A stretch of 7,463 bases of DNA from Solirubrobacterales bacterium 70-9 (GTDB lineage Bacteria; Actinomycetota; Thermoleophilia; Solirubrobacterales; 70-9). This document shows, piece after piece, positions 6,094-7,463 of the stretch. Within the stretch, counting starts at the first letter, position 1; each line of letters starts with the position of its first letter. A program made the translations under genes and the position numbers. The DNA is taken from contig MKSH01000110.1 of assembly GCA_001898095.1 (NCBI GenBank), positions 1,147 to 8,609 on the forward strand, given 5' to 3'. Below the pieces are notes generated by a model. The model worked only from the letters and a program-made list of their open reading frames with translations, did not search any database and had not been told where the DNA came from.

Positions 6094-6099
6094 TAGAGT
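6094..6099 (+). promoter_or_regulatory. Presumed -10 element of a leaderless promoter (vsr)
   Basis: TAGAGT ends 7 nt before the GTG at 6107, with CGACGGG between. GGGG directly abuts the start and is too close to be a ribosome site. It is the third instance of the same TA-N3-T arrangement in this window. Confidence 0.5.
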
Positions 6100-6106
6100 C
6101 GACGGG

Positions 6107-6532
6107 GTGCCCGACCGCCCGCCGATGACGCCTTCGTCGCCGGGCGTCAGCGAGCGCATGGCGCGGGTGCGCCGGCGCGACACGGCGCCCGAGCTCGAGC
6201 TCCGCTCCGAGCTCCACCGGCGCGGCTTCCGCTACCGCGTCGATCGCCGCCCGCTCAAAGGCGTGCCGAGCCGCGCCGACCTGGTCTTCGGCCCGGCCAA
6301 GGTCGCCGTCTACGTCGACGGCTGCTTCTGGCACTCCTGCCCCGAGCACGGCACCATGCCCCGCTCCAACGAAGAGTTCTGGCAGGCGAAGCTGACCCGC
6401 AACCAGGAGCGCGACGCGGCCGTGAACGAGGCCCTGGCCGAGGCCGGCTGGACCGTGGTCCGGGTCTGGGAGCACGAGGAGATCGACGCGGCAGCCGATC
6501 GGGTCGAGGCCGCCGTCCGGGCACGGCGGTGA
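6107..6532 (+). CDS. vsr: Very short patch repair (Vsr) endonuclease
   Basis: A 141-residue DNA mismatch endonuclease. Vsr enzymes nick 5' of the T in T:G mismatches that arise when 5-methylcytosine is deaminated, protecting methylated sites from C-to-T mutation. The family pattern is clear: SERMARVRRRDTAPELELRS (15-34), GFRYRVDRRPLKGVPSRADL (40-59) with likely metal-binding Asp58, VAVYVDGCFWHSCPEHG (66-82) with His76 and the Cys73/Cys78 cluster, FWQAKLTRNQERD (91-103), and GWTVVRVWEHE (114-124). His123 stands where many relatives have a Cys after VWE, and it may still bind zinc (inference). The length is normal. The GTG start is favoured by the TAGAGT box 7 nt upstream. It faces the methyltransferase gene tail to tail, and the two probably work as a pair. 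Confidence 0.93.
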   Translation: MPDRPPMTPSSPGVSERMARVRRRDTAPELELRSELHRRGFRYRVDRRPLKGVPSRADLVFGPAKVAVYVDGCFWHSCPEHGTMPRSNEEFWQAKLTRNQERDAAVNEALAEAGWTVVRVWEHEEIDAAADRVEAAVRARR

Positions 6533-6571
6533 GTTCGCACTAATGGCCGCATAGCGGACAGAACTGCGAAC
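6533..6571. repeat. Interrupted palindrome in the convergent vsr-methyltransferase gap
   Basis: GTTCGCA (6533-6539) pairs exactly with TGCGAAC (6565-6571). Within the 25-nt interior, CCGC (6547-6550) and GCGG (6554-6557) form a second small stem around ATA. It fills most of the 50-bp space between two converging stop codons. It could serve as a bidirectional terminator, though it lacks a T-tract. It could also be a more degenerate relative in style, not in sequence, of the other palindromes. Confidence 0.45.
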
Positions 6572-6582
6572 GCGATCCGGCG

Positions 6583-7463
6583 TCAGGCGGCGGCGACGAG
6601 GTCGGAAGGGCTCGCCAGGGCGGCGGCCAGGGACTCGGCGATGCGCTGGGCGAGGAGGGGCGGGACGGCGTTGCCGACCTGGCGGGCGATGCTGGACATG
6701 GACTGGTCCTCGGGAAGGACGAAGTCGTCGGGGAAGGACATCAGGCGGGCGGCCTCGCGGACGGTGATCGGGCGGTGGGCGGAGGGGTGGAGGTAGCGCC
6801 CTTTCTCGGGCTTGTAGAACTCGGTCCGGATCGTCAGGGCGGGGCGGTCCCACCAGAGGCGCCCGAAGACGTCGGTGGTCCCGGTCGGCTTGTTGCGCCA
6901 GCAGTTCGGGACCAGATCCCCGAGCCCGGCCCGGTCGAGGTTCCGCTGCATCGCGAATCGGTCGCCCCCGTCCCGCGGCACCGCCTTGTAGCGCCGTACC
7001 GACTCCGGCCGCGGCCGCCGCGGCCGATGCCAACTGCGGCCGTCGGCCTGCAGCGGCAGCCCCTCGACCGCCTCCCGAAACGTCATCCAGGGCGCCAACC
7101 CCGGCGCCGCGGGGTCGATCCCTGGTCCTTTTGTCGCCCTGTGGGCGACAAAAGGACCAGGGATGAGTTGGCCCATGGGGTCGGCGTGGGTAGGGGCCGG
7201 CCATGGGATGGCGCCGGCGCGGGTGCCGATGACGATCGCGCGGCGGCGGCGCTGGGGGACGCCGTAATCCGCCGCGTTCAGGATCTCGCCCTCGACCGTG
7301 AAGCCCAGGGATTCGGCGCGCTTGCGGAACTCGGCGTACTCGGCGCTTCCCAACAGCTCGGGGACGTTCTCCATCACGAACGCCTGCGGCTGCACCGCTT
7401 CGAGGGCCCTGAGGTACTCCGTCCACAGCCCCCGACGCTCGAACCCCACGGCCTCCCGATTCA
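6583..7463 (-). CDS. dcm: C5-cytosine DNA methyltransferase, C-terminal part (N-terminus outside window), with in-frame palindromic insertion
   Basis: Transfers a methyl group from S-adenosylmethionine to carbon 5 of cytosine at a target not predictable here. The frame enters at the right edge reading NREAVGFERRGLW, so the gene starts beyond the window. The GTG at 7449 is internal, not a start. Numbering from that GTG: motif VI FVMENVPELL (24-33), motif VIII PQRRRRAIVIG (65-75), then a target-recognition region with CWRNKPTGTTDVFGRLWWD (183-201). Motif IX is RPITVREAARLMSFPDDF (226-243) and motif X is QVGNAVPPLLAQRI (257-270). The SAM-binding motif I and the catalytic Cys of motif IV should lie upstream. 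Residues 92-113 derive from a 66-bp palindromic insertion between motif VIII and the recognition region. It preserves the frame and begins directly after the DP pair that it duplicates. No restriction enzyme is visible, so this could be a solitary methyltransferase or part of a restriction-modification locus beyond the edge. Confidence 0.93.
   Translation of the reverse strand, partial: NREAVGFERRGLWTEYLRALEAVQPQAFVMENVPELLGSAEYAEFRKRAESLGFTVEGEILNAADYGVPQRRRRAIVIGTRAGAIPWPAPTHADPMGQLIPGPFVAHRATKGPGIDPAAPGLAPWMTFREAVEGLPLQADGRSWHRPRRPRPESVRRYKAVPRDGGDRFAMQRNLDRAGLGDLVPNCWRNKPTGTTDVFGRLWWDRPALTIRTEFYKPEKGRYLHPSAHRPITVREAARLMSFPDDFVLPEDQSMSSIARQVGNAVPPLLAQRIAESLAAALASPSDLVAAA
7111..7183. mobile_element. 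Palindromic element (family A) inserted in frame in the methyltransferase gene, with 7-bp direct repeats
   Basis: A 22-bp perfect inverted repeat (arms 7118-7139 and 7143-7164, loop TGT) is followed by a 12-bp asymmetric tail (GAGTTGGCCCAT, 7165-7176). GGGGTCG occurs at 7111-7117 and 7177-7183, 66 bp apart, and cannot be extended in either direction. Removing 66 bp deletes exactly 22 codons, and the protein then reads THADPAAPGLAPWMTFREA. I read this as a 59-bp element with a 7-bp target duplication. It is homologous to the palindrome at 2323-2363. It is open in all three frames of the methyltransferase strand and in two of three on the other strand, which would favour tolerance inside genes. 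Confidence 0.75.

Noticed and set aside
4888..6183. Long minus-strand open frame (431 codons) opposite the M23 gene
   Set aside because: The product is rich in Arg/His/Asp with no domain. The plus-strand reading has a signal peptide and M23 motifs throughout.
6035..7426. Minus-strand frame of 463 codons spanning vsr and the methyltransferase region
   Set aside because: It runs antisense to vsr and in the wrong frame of the methyltransferase. It is Arg/Pro-rich and lacks the conserved methyltransferase motifs seen in the true frame.
1..7463. CRISPR array, tRNA or rRNA genes
   Set aside because: No regularly spaced direct repeats and no tRNA or rRNA-like stretches were seen. The window is almost entirely protein-coding.

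Overview
The window is very GC-rich, densely coded DNA. It carries an ortho-cleavage (beta-ketoadipate) operon, two exported envelope proteins, and a Vsr / cytosine-5 methyltransferase pair. Gene content, GC level and apparently leaderless promoters (TA-N3-T 7 to 8 nt before the start codon) suggest an actinobacterium. A Thermoleophilia/Solirubrobacterales-like lineage is my best guess, but that is inference. There is no rRNA or marker gene here to settle it.

Layout. Positions 1-3604 (+) hold a contiguous protocatechuate operon in the order pcaH (3' part only), pcaG, pcaB, pcaD, pcaC. Together these take protocatechuate through ring cleavage, cycloisomerisation, decarboxylation and lactone hydrolysis to 3-oxoadipate. 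Most junctions overlap (4, 26 and 4 bp), which indicates translational coupling. The exception is a 91-bp pcaB-pcaD gap that holds a perfect palindrome. Positions 3658-4812 (+) encode a membrane-anchored HtrA-type serine protease with a PDZ domain. Positions 4903-6069 (+) encode a secreted M23-like (LytM) protein. Positions 6107-6532 (+) encode a Vsr mismatch endonuclease. It converges, across 50 bp, on a C5-cytosine methyltransferase (6583-7463, -) whose N-terminal part lies beyond the right edge. No stretch above 300 bases lacks a gene.

The most unusual feature is a set of three perfect or near-perfect palindromes of about 41-51 bp, scattered over 5 kb in unrelated genes. One lies between pcaB and pcaD. 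One lies inside the pcaC reading frame, flanked by a 5-bp direct repeat (CACGA). One lies inside the methyltransferase frame, flanked by a 7-bp direct repeat (GGGGTCG). Subtracting element plus one repeat copy removes exactly 54 bp (18 codons) and 66 bp (22 codons), and each time leaves what looks like an ordinary family sequence. The pcaB-pcaD and methyltransferase palindromes are homologous and differ mainly by paired, compensatory changes. I read these as small non-autonomous palindromic mobile elements that invade coding genes in frame. Rickettsia palindromic elements are a comparable case in behaviour, though no sequence relationship is claimed.

A possible third family of interrupted palindrome lies in the vsr/methyltransferase gap. 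The HtrA and M23 genes share a strong GAA glutamate-codon preference unlike their GAG-using neighbours.
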